Numbered from the stretch's first letter, positions 29,774 through 39,109 are shown. The stretch: DNA of 64,000 nt from Paenibacillus lutimineralis (GCF_003991425.1 NZ_CP034346.1:21001-85000), one strand, 5' to 3'. Made by a program: numbers and translations. Notes: generated from the letters alone by a model not told the origin.

Positions 29774-31267
29774 ATGAGCGGAAGCATAACAGTGATGGGG
29801 CTTGGATCCGGTAATCCGGAGCATTTAACTCTGGGCAGCCTTAGGAAGCTCAAAGAAGCACAGGAGCGATATGTGCGCACGAAGGAGCATCCCGTAGTTA
29901 GCTGGCTGGAGGAGACGGGGGTCAGGTTCACTTCATTTGATGCTGTGTATGAGGCGAAGCAGGATTTCCCATCTGTATACGCAGAAATTGTAGAACGACT
30001 GATCGAGCGTGCTAACCAACTGCCTGAGGAGCAAGAGATCATCTATGCTGTTCCGGGTCATCCGATGGTCGCAGAAGCGACGGTCAAGCTGCTGCGGGAA
30101 CGTTGTCCTGCTGAGCAGATTGCCTTGAATATCATCGGAGGCGAGAGCTTCCTGGATGTGGCGTTCGTAAGGCTTGGCTTCGACCCGATCGAAGGCTTCC
30201 AGCTGCTGGACGCTTCAGATATATCTGCCGGGACGTTCAATCCGCGCCTGCATACATTGATCGGCCAAGTATACGATGAATTCACAGCTTCCGATGTCAA
30301 GCTGAGTCTGATGGATATCTACCCGGACGATTATGAGATAACCGTAGGACATGCCCTCGGCGTGGAGGGAAGCGAGCAGGTCGTGACTGTTCCACTATAT
30401 GAACTCGACCGTGTTTCCGGATTTGGTAATTTGTCGCTAGTATACGTACCGGCGAATATGGATGATGCCCTGCGTATCCGCACCCTAGATCGTCTGCACG
30501 AGATCGTGTCGATTCTGCGCAGTCCTGGTGGCTGCCCTTGGGACCGTGAGCAGACGCACCAGTCGATCCGCAAAAATCTGATCGAAGAAACCTATGAAGT
30601 GCTAGAGACGATCGATGAAGACGATCCGGACCATATGCGTGAGGAACTGGGTGATTTGCTGTTGCAAATTATGCTGCACTCGCAGATGGAGGAAGAGGTA
30701 GGAACCTTCTCCGTATTCGATGTAATCCAGGAGTTGAATGAGAAGCTGGTCTACCGTCATCCGCATGTGTTCGGAGAACTTAGCGCCGAGGATGCCGAGG
30801 CTGCGCTTCGGAACTGGGATGCGATGAAGGCGGAGGAGAAGCGCCGCAAAGGAATCGAGCCTGAGCGATTATCAGCATTAAGCGGTGTACCACGCGATTT
30901 ACCAGCGTTGATGAAGGCATATAAGCTTCAGAAGAAGGCGGCGAAGGTCGGCTTCGACTGGGAACATATCGATGCGGTATGGGCCAAGCTGGAGGAAGAG
31001 ATATTCGAGCTTCGCGAGGCTGTGAAGATGAAGGACCTGTCAGAGCAGACGCTTGAACTGGGAGATGTTCTATTCTCTGTCGTTAATACAGCAAGATTCA
31101 TCGGTGTTGATCCGGAAGAAGCCTTATCGCAGACGGTCTCCAAGTTTGTCCGTCGCTTCAGCTATGTGGAGGAACGGTTACACGAAGCCGGGAAGACTCC
31201 AGGCACTAGCTCCCTTGTCGAAATGGACAATTTATGGGAGGAAGCGAAGGAGAATGAACGGAGATAA
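29774..31267 (+). CDS. yabN: YabN: tetrapyrrole methylase domain plus MazG nucleotide pyrophosphohydrolase
   Basis: 497 residues from ATG 29774, with AGGAGTG upstream; the open frame from 29642 would add a non-conserved stretch. Residues 1-220 are a tetrapyrrole-methylase-like domain (VMGLGSGNPEHLTLG); the C-terminal half is MazG, with CPWDREQTHQSIRKNLIEE near 255-273 and the metal-binding EEL-GD motif near 297. MazG cleaves NTPs, perhaps ppGpp or damaged nucleotides. B. subtilis YabN has the same fusion. Confidence 0.92.
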   Translation: MSGSITVMGLGSGNPEHLTLGSLRKLKEAQERYVRTKEHPVVSWLEETGVRFTSFDAVYEAKQDFPSVYAEIVERLIERANQLPEEQEIIYAVPGHPMVAEATVKLLRERCPAEQIALNIIGGESFLDVAFVRLGFDPIEGFQLLDASDISAGTFNPRLHTLIGQVYDEFTASDVKLSLMDIYPDDYEITVGHALGVEGSEQVVTVPLYELDRVSGFGNLSLVYVPANMDDALRIRTLDRLHEIVSILRSPGGCPWDREQTHQSIRKNLIEETYEVLETIDEDDPDHMREELGDLLLQIMLHSQMEEEVGTFSVFDVIQELNEKLVYRHPHVFGELSAEDAEAALRNWDAMKAEEKRRKGIEPERLSALSGVPRDLPALMKAYKLQKKAAKVGFDWEHIDAVWAKLEEEIFELREAVKMKDLSEQTLELGDVLFSVVNTARFIGVDPEEALSQTVSKFVRRFSYVEERLHEAGKTPGTSSLVEMDNLWEEAKENERR

Positions 31268-31389
31268 TTGGGGAAATTGCCTAAAATGCGGGTAATTTTG
31301 CGAAAAAAACAAAAAAATTCTAAGTTCCGGGCAGGATTTTTCATTTCAAGCAAGAATACTCATACAAAGATATCCTTGCGGTAGGAGGA

Positions 31390-31403
31390 GCTCTTGCTCC
31401 AAT
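31390..31403 (+). other. Small hairpin in the hup leader
   Basis: GGAGC, TCTT, GCTCC at 31390-31403. The gap 31268-31448 is AT-rich; it must hold the hup promoter, but I cannot fix one with confidence. Confidence 0.35.
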
Positions 31404-31448
31404 TACAGCAATATCATTTATTTCTTTATCTATTGGGAGGCATTATTA

Positions 31449-31721
31449 ATGAACAAAACAGATCTGATCAACAACATTTCTAGCAAGAGTGGCTTGACTA
31501 AAAAAGACGTTGAATCCGTATTGAACGGATTTCTTGGTGAAATCACTGAGGCTCTTGCTGGCGGAGACAAAGTACAATTGATTGGTTTCGGTACTTTCGA
31601 AACTCGCAAACGTTCCGGTCGTACTGGCCGCAACCCGCAAACTGGTAAGACGATCGAAATTCCTGCATCCAACGTACCAGCATTCAAAGCCGGCAACAAA
31701 CTTAAAGAAGCTGTAAAATAA
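31449..31721 (+). CDS. hup: HU family DNA-binding protein
   Basis: 90 residues, opening MNKTDLINNISSKSGLTKKD, with RTGRNPQTGKTIEIPAS near 58-74, the DNA-contacting arm of HU. Main nucleoid protein (HBsu in B. subtilis, gene hbs). GGGAGG is 8 bases upstream. Its TAA shares a base with the rqcP ATG. In B. subtilis hbs is elsewhere, but in many relatives an HU gene sits before yabO. Confidence 0.95.
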   Translation: MNKTDLINNISSKSGLTKKDVESVLNGFLGEITEALAGGDKVQLIGFGTFETRKRSGRTGRNPQTGKTIEIPASNVPAFKAGNKLKEAVK

Positions 31722-31996
31722 TGCGTCTCGACAAATTCCTTAAGGTGTCGCGCTTGATTAAGCGGCGCACGGTTGCCAAGGACGTCTCCGACCAAGGAAG
31801 AGTTCTGATTAACGGCCGTGAATCGAAGCCGAGCACTTCGGTGAAGGTGGGCGATGAGATTACGGTGCAATTTGGCCAGAAGCTGGTCACCGTAAGAGTT
31901 GAACGCTTAGCTGAGACGACTCGCAAAGAAGAAGCCGCTACGCTGTATACCTTGGTGAAGGAAGAACCGATCGCAAAGCATAATTTGTTCGAATAA
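31721..31996 (+). CDS. rqcP: RqcP (YabO), S4-domain ribosome quality control factor
   Basis: 91 residues, S4 RNA-binding domain (MRLDKFLKVSRLIKRRTVAK, DQGRVLINGRESKPS). In B. subtilis YabO/RqcP works with RqcH to add alanine tails on stalled nascent chains. It is also called HslR-like. Overlaps hup by one base, a terminator follows. Confidence 0.9.
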   Translation: MRLDKFLKVSRLIKRRTVAKDVSDQGRVLINGRESKPSTSVKVGDEITVQFGQKLVTVRVERLAETTRKEEAATLYTLVKEEPIAKHNLFE

Positions 31997-32019
31997 CAAA
32001 TTGTGATTACTGCTTATTC

Positions 32020-32050
32020 AGCGGTGCCCTATGGCACCGCTTTTTATTTT
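32020..32050 (+). terminator. Intrinsic terminator after rqcP
   Basis: AGCGGTGCC (32020-32028) pairs with GGCACCGCT (32033-32041), followed by TTTTATTTT. Confidence 0.92.
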
Positions 32051-32113
32051 CCTTCTGGTTCTAAACCGTGTATCTGCTCCATAAGCTATCTGTAAGAAGG
32101 AGGGGTACATGCC

Positions 32114-32395
32114 ATGGTCGAACAAGGAAAAGGGAAGCGTCAGGAGTTGCATTTATTTCAAAGAAAACTGCTCGAAATATCAGGGGTGCAGAATGTGGAG
32201 AGCTTCGATAGCGAGGAGTTTCTGCTGCAGACCGAGCTAGGGCATTTGACGATCCGCGGACAGAATTTACATATCAAGAATTTGAATTTAGAACAGGGGC
32301 TTGTCAGTATCGAGGGCCTGGTAAATTCCCTGTCTTATTTGGAGCCGGGCTCCCATTCATCAAACAAGGGCTTCCTTGGTAAATTGTTCCGATGA
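32114..32395 (+). CDS. yabP: Sporulation protein YabP
   Basis: 93 residues. Family segment RGQNLHIKNLNLEQGLVSIEG and the tail GFLGKLFR match YabP, required for spore development together with YabQ and produced in the mother cell in B. subtilis. AAGGAGGGG precedes ATG 32114. Overlaps yabQ by four bases. Confidence 0.9.
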   Translation: MVEQGKGKRQELHLFQRKLLEISGVQNVESFDSEEFLLQTELGHLTIRGQNLHIKNLNLEQGLVSIEGLVNSLSYLEPGSHSSNKGFLGKLFR

Positions 32396-32961
32396 ACCTG
32401 CATACACAGTGGATAACCCTTCTCTGGATGCTGGCATGCGGAGGAATTATGGGAATGGTCTTCGACGGTTACCGGGTCGTATCCATTCAATTCCGCTTCC
32501 CACGCTGGAGTATCCATGCTCTTGATCTTTTATATTGGTTCGCTTCAGCGTTATTTGTATTTCGGACAATGTATCATACAAATCAGGGAGAAGTAAGATT
32601 CTACGTATTTTTAGGGCTTTTTATAGGCGTTTGGATTCATTTTTTGTTTCTTAGTGTTATAACTGAACGTTTTGTGGTAATGTTAATTATAGTAATAAAA
32701 CGGTTTTATAGGATATTAGTCGGAATTGTCCAGGTCGTGCTCATTGCACCGATCAGGCTACTTCTCAAAGGAATTTGGTTGTTGCTTGGTTTTATATGGG
32801 TAATGTTATTATTTCTGGGACGGATCACATTGCTGCCGTTTTGGAAGCTTCTTTTGTGGGCGACTAAGCCGATTCGTAGACGACTTCGCATTTCGGACAG
32901 GCTGGTTACAGTACGGGATTGGATGAAGTCGTTATGGAGACGCTGGTTTCATAGAGAATAG
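32392..32961 (+). CDS. yabQ: Spore cortex protein YabQ
   Basis: 189 residues, with four or five hydrophobic segments (about 5-25, 37-60, 67-90, 108-145), in line with a membrane protein. YabQ of B. subtilis is membrane-bound and needed for cortex formation. The charged C-terminal tail (Arg/Lys-rich) follows the last segment. ATGA overlap with yabP shows joint translation. Confidence 0.88.
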   Translation: MNLHTQWITLLWMLACGGIMGMVFDGYRVVSIQFRFPRWSIHALDLLYWFASALFVFRTMYHTNQGEVRFYVFLGLFIGVWIHFLFLSVITERFVVMLIIVIKRFYRILVGIVQVVLIAPIRLLLKGIWLLLGFIWVMLLFLGRITLLPFWKLLLWATKPIRRRLRISDRLVTVRDWMKSLWRRWFHRE

Positions 32962-33004
32962 ATTTCGCATAATATACAAGATTAAGAGAATGGAGGGCGC
33001 TCAG

Positions 33005-33349
33005 TTGCATAAGGTATCCACAGATAGACAATCGCAGAATAAAGCATCCGGAACAGCCGGAGCGCGCCGCCGGTTACGGTTATGGATGATATTCATGGCT
33101 ATATTTATGATATGGTCGGGCCATACCTTTATATCTCAATCCAGCGAGATCGGACAGAAATCTGTGCAACTATCGGAGCGTCAAGCTTCTAAGGTAGCAG
33201 CGGAACAGAGTTTGAATCAATTAAATTATGAATTGAATCGTCTGAAGGATCCTGAGTATATTGGCCAGATCGCAATGAAGAAGTATGGACTGTATAAACC
33301 TGGTGAAATTCCGGTCCGGGTATCCGATTCCGTCTCGGATAATGATTGA
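33005..33349 (+). CDS. divIC: Septum formation initiator DivIC
   Basis: 114 residues. One membrane segment (about 27-44; LWMIFMAIFMIWSG) followed by an extracellular coiled coil (about 48-83) with the family motif LNYELNRLKDPEYIGQIA. DivIC acts with DivIB and FtsL in division. TTG 33005 is chosen because GGAGGG is 7 bases upstream; ATG 32990 would overlap that site. Confidence 0.88.
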   Translation: MHKVSTDRQSQNKASGTAGARRRLRLWMIFMAIFMIWSGHTFISQSSEIGQKSVQLSERQASKVAAEQSLNQLNYELNRLKDPEYIGQIAMKKYGLYKPGEIPVRVSDSVSDND

Positions 33350-33369
33350 AATCTAAGGGCATCCGTCTG

Positions 33370-33398
33370 TTGACCTTGTTTCACTCATTCGGTATAAT
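33370..33398 (+). promoter_or_regulatory. yabR: Sigma-A promoter for yabR
   Basis: TTGACC (33370-33375), 17-base spacer, TATAAT (33393-33398); 66 bases before the yabR start. Confidence 0.82.
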
Positions 33399-33463
33399 CA
33401 AATCACCGCAGTCATGATTTCGAGGCCTGGCTGTATATTTTTAAGGGAGGATCATTTTATTTT

Positions 33464-33961
33464 ATGGCAATAGAAGTGGGCACCAAGTTAGAAGGTAAAG
33501 TGACAGGCATCACGCATTTCGGAGCATTTGTGGATCTGTCAGGAGGTGTCACGGGTCTCGTTCACATCTCGGAGATCGCCGACAATTACGTGAAGGACGT
33601 CAACGATCACTTGAAGATTGGCGATATGGTTACCGTTAAGGTAATTAATGTCGATAAGGACGGTAAGATCGGACTTTCCATTAAGCAAGCCGTTGATAAG
33701 CCGGTTGAGTCAAGCAGACCGCCTCGTGCACCAAGAAGCGATCGCCCAAGTGGCGGCAGAACCGATCGCCCAGGTGGCGGTAGAGACGGGGACCGACCAG
33801 GTGGCGGATTTAATCGGGATCGAGGGGGACGTTCTTTCTCTAACAAATCTACTTTTGAGGACAAAATGTCGCGTTTTCTCAAGGATAGTGAAGAGCGAAT
33901 TTCTTCGTTGAAGAAGAGTACGGAAGGCAAACGCGGAGGACGCGGAGCTAAGCGAATGTAA
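33464..33961 (+). CDS. yabR: YabR-like S1-domain RNA-binding protein
   Basis: 165 residues. S1 domain at about 4-75 (VGTKLEGKVTGITHFGAFVD). Then an Arg/Gly/Asp/Pro-rich stretch (about 85-125, with repeated RPGGGR), and a Lys/Arg-rich tail ending RGAKRM. The tail is longer and more RGG-like than in B. subtilis YabR (128 residues), pointing to stronger RNA binding. Own sigma-A promoter and terminator. Confidence 0.9.
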   Translation: MAIEVGTKLEGKVTGITHFGAFVDLSGGVTGLVHISEIADNYVKDVNDHLKIGDMVTVKVINVDKDGKIGLSIKQAVDKPVESSRPPRAPRSDRPSGGRTDRPGGGRDGDRPGGGFNRDRGGRSFSNKSTFEDKMSRFLKDSEERISSLKKSTEGKRGGRGAKRM

Positions 33962-33981
33962 CTTTCTTAAATATGAAATCC

Positions 33982-34014
33982 ACCGTAGGCATACATATGC
34001 CTACGGTTTTTTGT
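33982..34014 (+). terminator. Intrinsic terminator after yabR
   Basis: ACCGTAGGCATA (33982-33993) pairs with TATGCCTACGGT (33996-34007), a perfect 12-bp stem, followed by TTTTTG. Confidence 0.92.
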
Positions 34015-34256
34015 TTTTCGTATGCTGATGCTTTAGAATGCTTCTTGAACCTATGTATAGATTTTTTTTCCAGCTTCTATTTTTGTCGTCTGTCCCGCTT
34101 AGGCGACAGGTTATTACGCAATAACACGATATGTATCAGATCAATCCGCTCTGCCGTGCGTTATAAACGGGCTGCTAGGTACGAACATAAGCACGCATAA
34201 GGACGATGTATCCTTTGACGGGCCTAGGTTCGTGGTGTTTCGTAATTCCCTCTCAA
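34015..34256. other. Gene-free stretch upstream of spoIIE
   Basis: In B. subtilis two tRNA genes lie in this gap; I could not find a tRNA fold here. There are short inverted repeats: CTGTC/GACAG near 34093-34111 and GTTATT/AATAAC near 34112-34127. No supported gene. Confidence 0.5.
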
Positions 34257-34324
34257 TTTGTCGGAAATTTCTTGGCTCCTTACTCCGGTATCTGACAAAC
34301 TTTCCAGCCTGCCCTACCTATAAT
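34257..34324 (+). promoter_or_regulatory. spoIIE: spoIIE promoter with wide spacing and Spo0A-like boxes
   Basis: CTGACA at 34292-34297 and TATAAT at 34319-34324 are 21 bases apart, the same unusual spacing as in the Spo0A-activated sigma-A promoters spoIIE and spoIIG of B. subtilis. Two Spo0A-like boxes are near: TTTGTCGG at 34257 and, on the opposite strand, TTTGTCAGA overlapping the -35. Confidence 0.72.
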
Positions 34325-34363
34325 GGGACATACCTAACAAATTGGATAAGGTGGTGCCAGTTG

Positions 34364-36862
34364 ATGGAGAAGTGGAATGTCATTACGTTTCCTGGTTTGA
34401 AGAGACTAAAAGGGCAAGCCAAGGCAAAGGGCAGAAGAGTCTGGATGGATGTACCGCTCTTAGAGCGAGCCGCTCAGCGTTTTATGGTGAATAAATGGAA
34501 TTTGCTCTTTCTGGTGATGGCATTCTTACTGGGAAGAGCTACTATTCTGGACGAGCTCTCGCCGTTTGCTGCTGCCTTCTTCGCAGTGATGATGTTCATG
34601 CGCAGAGATATCGCAATAACAGCGGGGGCCGTAATGGTGATTGGAGCACTTCTGTCCCCGGTTCAGCATGGAATATGGATCGCTGCAGAACTGCTAATCT
34701 TCTACTTGATTCATAGAGGACTTGAGAGTTTTGAACGGGCCGATATTTCTTACGCTCCCTTAGCGGTATTTACCAGCACATTCCTCGTAGGGTTATTCCA
34801 GGCTGTTGTTGGTCCTTCGTTAAGCTGGTACGCAATGATGATGATGGTAGCAGATTCTGTACTCAGCTTCGTATTGACTTTGGTCTTTATTCAATCCGTT
34901 CCGGTCTTCTCGCTTCGAAGGAAGGGACGCCATCTTAGGAATGAGGAGATCCTCTGTCTAGTTATTCTATTGGCATCCATGATGACCGGAGCCGTCGGAT
35001 GGGAAATATATGGCCTATCAATTGAACACATTATGTCGAGATATTTAATTCTGTTGTTTGCTCTAGTTGGAGGCGCTTCACTAGGAGCCTCAGTAGGCGT
35101 AATTACCGGGCTAATTCTCAGTCTGGCCAATATGACTGCGCTCTATCAGATGAGTCTACTAGCTTTTGCTGGCATGCTGGCAGGCATGCTGCGGGAAGGG
35201 CGCAAATGGGCTGTTGCTTTGGGTATGCTACTAGGATCTTCTATTCTAGCTATCTATTTAACAGGACCAGCTGAGGTCATGTCTTCAACCTGGGAGAGCT
35301 GCGTAGCAATTCTCCTCTTCCTAGTAACTCCAAAGGGCGTCATAAGCGTTATCGCCAAGTATGTTCCTGGTACGCAGGATCACATCAAGTCGCAGCATGA
35401 ATATGCCAAGCGGGTTAGGGAGATTACAGCCGGACGGGTGGCTCAGTTCTCCCAAGTGTTCAAGCAACTGTCGCGCAGCTTCGGTCAAATGGCCAGTAGC
35501 GGTGAAATGTCCAAGCAGAGTGAAGAGGTTGGCCATTTCATGGATGCGATTACCGAAGGGGCTTGTGGGAATTGCCTACGCCGCAAGGTTTGCTGGGACG
35601 GTAATTTCTATCAGACCTATAAATTAATGACGGAGATGATGACGGCTGTTGAAGATAATCCGGAGCTATCGAAGCGTGATCTGCCTCCCAAATGGAATAA
35701 GCTGTGCGTCAAGACGGATCAAGTGCTCGATCTGATGAAGCAAGAATATAGCCTATATCAGAATGATATGCATTGGAAGCGGCAAATATACGATAGCAGA
35801 CAGCTTGTAGCTGAACAACTCTCAGGAGTCTCTCAAGTTATGGAGGATTTGGCGCGAGAGATTCAGCGAGAAGGACAGGCGATGTACAAGCAGGAGGAGC
35901 AGATCCGGGACGAGCTCGACAAAATGGGGCTGTCTATTCATAGCATAGACATCATTAATCTGGACCATGGCAATGTGGAGATTGAAATTGTCCATGCGTA
36001 TACTCGCGGGTTCGATGAGTGTCGGAAGATTATAGCGCCGCTATTATCCGACATTGTGGACGAGCATATTACGGTAGTCCGGGAGAATATGCCTACAGGC
36101 AGAGACGGACTGGCGACTGTAACTTTCGGTTCGGCCAAGACCTTCGAAGTGACGACCGGAGTCGCCGGGGCTGCTAAGGGCGGAGACTTGTTATCCGGGG
36201 ACAGCTTTAGTGCAATGGAGCTTGGAAATGGAACCTTTGCTGTTGCCATCAGCGACGGGATGGGCAATGGTGAGCGGGCCCGGCTGGAGAGCAGCACAGC
36301 GCTTGGCATTCTTGAACAGTTACTTCAATCTGGTATGGATGAGAAATTAGCGGTGAAATCGGTTAATTCGATTCTCATGCTTCGTTCGCCGGATGAAGTA
36401 TATGCTACGGTTGATATGGCTCTGATCGATGAGTTCTCCGCGCAGACGACGTTCCTCAAGATTGGTTCATCGCCGAGCTTTATCAAACGAGGGAATGAGG
36501 TTATACCGATTACGGCTAGCAATCTACCGATTGGGATCATTCAGGATATTGAGATTGATCTGGTTACGGTGCAGCTGCTTCCTGGCGACATTTTGATTAT
36601 GATGACGGACGGAGTGTATGATGCTCCCGGTTATGCTGTGAATAAGGAACTGTGGATCAAACGGATGATCTCGGAGATTCATGCGGATGACCCGCAGGAA
36701 ATCGCCGACTGCCTGCTGGAGACAGTGATTCGCTATCAGAAAAATACGGTCCATGATGATATGACAGTTGCAGTAGCTAAAATTGATCATTTGTTGCCCG
36801 AGTGGGCGACCCTGCATATTCCCGGAATATCAAGGCTGGAGCGACCGCGGACTGTAAGCTGA
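34364..36862 (+). CDS. spoIIE: Stage II sporulation protein E, serine phosphatase
   Basis: 832 residues from ATG 34364. N-terminal membrane region with about ten segments (about 50-330), a central regulatory region (about 345-590) with a Cys-x2-Cys-x5-Cys motif (ACGNCLRRKVCWDG), and a C-terminal PP2C-type phosphatase (about 600-825; VAISDGMGNGERA and MTDGVYDAPG, metal-binding Asp). SpoIIE dephosphorylates SpoIIAA to activate sigma-F and helps polar septation. Same length as B. subtilis (827). The upstream frame to 34232 contains the promoter and is not translated. Confidence 0.95.
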   Translation: MEKWNVITFPGLKRLKGQAKAKGRRVWMDVPLLERAAQRFMVNKWNLLFLVMAFLLGRATILDELSPFAAAFFAVMMFMRRDIAITAGAVMVIGALLSPVQHGIWIAAELLIFYLIHRGLESFERADISYAPLAVFTSTFLVGLFQAVVGPSLSWYAMMMMVADSVLSFVLTLVFIQSVPVFSLRRKGRHLRNEEILCLVILLASMMTGAVGWEIYGLSIEHIMSRYLILLFALVGGASLGASVGVITGLILSLANMTALYQMSLLAFAGMLAGMLREGRKWAVALGMLLGSSILAIYLTGPAEVMSSTWESCVAILLFLVTPKGVISVIAKYVPGTQDHIKSQHEYAKRVREITAGRVAQFSQVFKQLSRSFGQMASSGEMSKQSEEVGHFMDAITEGACGNCLRRKVCWDGNFYQTYKLMTEMMTAVEDNPELSKRDLPPKWNKLCVKTDQVLDLMKQEYSLYQNDMHWKRQIYDSRQLVAEQLSGVSQVMEDLAREIQREGQAMYKQEEQIRDELDKMGLSIHSIDIINLDHGNVEIEIVHAYTRGFDECRKIIAPLLSDIVDEHITVVRENMPTGRDGLATVTFGSAKTFEVTTGVAGAAKGGDLLSGDSFSAMELGNGTFAVAISDGMGNGERARLESSTALGILEQLLQSGMDEKLAVKSVNSILMLRSPDEVYATVDMALIDEFSAQTTFLKIGSSPSFIKRGNEVIPITASNLPIGIIQDIEIDLVTVQLLPGDILIMMTDGVYDAPGYAVNKELWIKRMISEIHADDPQEIADCLLETVIRYQKNTVHDDMTVAVAKIDHLLPEWATLHIPGISRLERPRTVS

Positions 36863-37054
36863 CACGTGATAAGCAGTCATTTTTTAGCAGGATAGGACTT
36901 AAGTAGCGAATCAAAAGACGGTAAAATTCATACAACGTACACAATTATGGTATTATTTATCATGGGAATGATTTGAAAATCATAGTAAGATTATCATGTC
37001 GTGTTGTCGAAATTTGTTAGATAGATCCATCCATTGAACTAATTTTATACATGT
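36863..37054. other. Upstream region of the c-di-GMP riboswitch
   Basis: AT-rich, no gene. Contains a perfect hairpin ATGATTT/AAATCAT (36968-36974/36977-36983) and an exact Spo0A box TTGTCGAA at 37004-37011. A fully convincing promoter could not be assigned; TTCATA-18-TATTAT near 36929-36958 is a weak candidate. Confidence 0.45.
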
Positions 37055-37133
37055 TTGGGCAAAGCTATCGAAAGGTAGTGACGCAAAGCTATAGGGACTA
37101 ATTCTCCTTATGGGGGTATGTCAGCCAGTTGCT
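37055..37133 (+). ncRNA. c-di-GMP-I riboswitch (GEMM-I)
   Basis: GGGCAAAGC near 37057, the CGAAAG tetraloop arm, GTGACGCAAAGC at 37078-37089, AGGGACTAA at 37093-37101 and ATGTCAGCCAGTTGC at 37118-37132 match the GEMM-I consensus in order and spacing. The class binds c-di-GMP and commonly controls motility and chemotaxis genes. The next gene is a chemoreceptor. Confidence 0.93.
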
Positions 37134-37136
37134 AAA

Positions 37137-37179
37137 AGAGGTAACCTATAGTGTTTGCTATGCGGTTATCTTTTTTTTT
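37137..37179 (+). terminator. Terminator of the c-di-GMP riboswitch
   Basis: AGAGGTAACC (37137-37146) pairs with GGTTATCTTT (37164-37173), with two G-U pairs, inside a run of nine T. CCTATAG at 37145-37151, in the terminator's 5' arm, is complementary to CTATAGG at 37089-37095 inside the aptamer; this is a plausible antiterminator. Confidence 0.85.
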
Positions 37180-37294
37180 GCCTAAATTTTAGGTGGATCT
37201 ACTTATTGAAGGGAGAATGTAAAAAAAAACGAATTTATTGAAAGGAATTATGCTTAATTCCAAGTCACTATCTGGAACGAAAAGGAGACTGAAT

Positions 37295-39046
37295 ATGAAG
37301 ATTTTTGGTTTTTTTAACCGTTTGAGCATTGTCACGAAAAATATGTTGTTAACGAGTGTCTCTATTCTGATGACTGGTGTTATCTTGATTGCTGCCAGCT
37401 ACTATATTCAAGGTGCCGTATTAACCAATCAGTTGGAGGACAACTCACAGAAGGTCATGGAGGCCTGGAAGGACAGGATCACTCCGGAAGAAGCCAAAGC
37501 GGCGGTGACAGACACGGATCGCAATTCGGAGCTTCAGAAGAAGCTGACGAAGGTATTTGATGACTTGTCAGCGACTCACCCTGATGTTGCACAAGGTTAT
37601 ATCTTTGGAGCGAAGGTAGAGAACGATAGTACCCAGATGATTGCTTTTCCGACGGCAATCCTTGATATGTTCGAGGGTGAGGGCTTATTCCTGGGCGATA
37701 TGCTTGGACAGCCTGCTTACCATGTGAAGGGCGTCGAGGAAATGCTGAAGACAAAGAAAATTACGTTCACAAAGCCTTATAAGGACGATTACGGTGTTTG
37801 GTTAACGGTACTCTATCCGGTTCAGGACAAGAATGGTGAAATATTCTCATACATAGGCATGGATTTCGATGCCAGTCTAATTATGACCGGTCAAACCGAT
37901 TTGCTGAAATATACGGTTCTCGCACTTATTGCCATTCTGATCGTTATTTTGTCGTCTCAATATTTCACGACCCGGAGGACATTTGCACCCGTGAAGGATC
38001 TCATGTCCGCATTGGACAAGCTTAGCAAAGGCGATTTCAGCGTACAGTTGAAGACGGATGAGAGCGAACTGGGTCAGGTGAATGAGAAGTTTAATGCAAC
38101 GGTTCGCAATATGAATGAACTGGTAGCGACGATCAAGACGGTCTCTATTCAATCGGCGGATCAATCGAAGATTCTGTTCGAGACGCTGGAGACGAATCAT
38201 GAGAGCTCTATGGCGATCAGCGATAATATTGAAGAAATCTCCGAGAAGGCCTCGCAGCAGAGCAAGTCGATCTCCGAGAGTGTGACTTCACTGGAAGAGA
38301 TCAATTCAGGCGTAGGAACGATTGCTAGCAGCACTTCAGCGTTGTCGGACGCATCAATGGAGATGAAGGACAAGTCTGAGATAGGACGGGATAATATCGG
38401 CGGGGTTATTAAGCAGATGGATTCCATCCAGCAATCCGTGCAGCAATCGGTCGTATCGATAGAACAATTGCAGAGACGTTCCGGGCAAATTGAGGAGATC
38501 GTACAGGTGATTACACAAATCGCCGAACAGACCCATCTATTGTCGTTAAATGCCAGCATTGAGGCGGCCAGAGCAGGTGAGGAAGGGCGAGGCTTCGCAG
38601 TTGTAGCTAACCAGGTGAAGAAACTGGCCGAGGAGTCCGCCAAGTCTGCAGAGCAAATCGCTGATCTGGTTCACTATATCCAGAAAGAGACAAGCACAGC
38701 CGTCGCCGCAATTGGCCAAGGAGAACGGAATGTTGCTACCGGTATCCAGGTCGTTCGAGAGACAGGAGAGCTCTTCGCTACGATACTGGATGGTACAGAT
38801 TCCGTGACCAGTCAAATTCAGGAGGTATCTGCGGCTACCGAGGAGATGGTAGCTGAGACAGAGCAGATTACGGCGACCATTAAGCAGATTGCCGAATATG
38901 CAGAGAGAAATGCGGTTATCTCCGAACGAATCAAGGAGAGTGCCATGGAGCAGAGGGCTTCTTCCGACAATATTATGAGCTCTGCCGAGCACTTGAATCA
39001 AATCTCCGGAAAATTAGAGAAACTAGTAGAGGGATTGAAGCTGTAA
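37295..39046 (+). CDS. Methyl-accepting chemotaxis protein
   Basis: 583 residues from ATG 37295 (AAGGAG 7 bases upstream); the longer frame from 37238 lacks a well-spaced ribosome site. Two membrane segments (about 15-38 and 207-226) flank an extracellular, Cache-like sensor region of about 170 residues. A HAMP domain follows (about 227-290), then the signalling domain with the tip [20 protein letters not shown] at about 409-428. Ligand unknown. It is under the GEMM-I riboswitch, and the next gene begins 63 bases later with no clear terminator between. Confidence 0.93.
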   Translation: MKIFGFFNRLSIVTKNMLLTSVSILMTGVILIAASYYIQGAVLTNQLEDNSQKVMEAWKDRITPEEAKAAVTDTDRNSELQKKLTKVFDDLSATHPDVAQGYIFGAKVENDSTQMIAFPTAILDMFEGEGLFLGDMLGQPAYHVKGVEEMLKTKKITFTKPYKDDYGVWLTVLYPVQDKNGEIFSYIGMDFDASLIMTGQTDLLKYTVLALIAILIVILSSQYFTTRRTFAPVKDLMSALDKLSKGDFSVQLKTDESELGQVNEKFNATVRNMNELVATIKTVSIQSADQSKILFETLETNHESSMAISDNIEEISEKASQQSKSISESVTSLEEINSGVGTIASSTSALSDASMEMKDKSEIGRDNIGGVIKQMDSIQQSVQQSVVSIEQLQRRSGQIEEIVQVITQIAEQTHLLSLNASIEAARAGEEGRGFAVVANQVKKLAEESAKSAEQIADLVHYIQKETSTAVAAIGQGERNVATGIQVVRETGELFATILDGTDSVTSQIQEVSAATEEMVAETEQITATIKQIAEYAERNAVISERIKESAMEQRASSDNIMSSAEHLNQISGKLEKLVEGLKL

Positions 39047-39109
39047 TCGTTCAAGGGGAGACTTATCGAACACCCTTAAATAGAGAGAGAGAATAGGAGC
39101 TGAACATTT

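Noticed and set aside
32041..32113. Sigma-E promoter before yabP
   Set aside because: CATAAGCT resembles a -10 but no acceptable -35 was found at the right distance.
34015..34256. tRNA genes expected from B. subtilis order
   Set aside because: No cloverleaf could be drawn in this gap.
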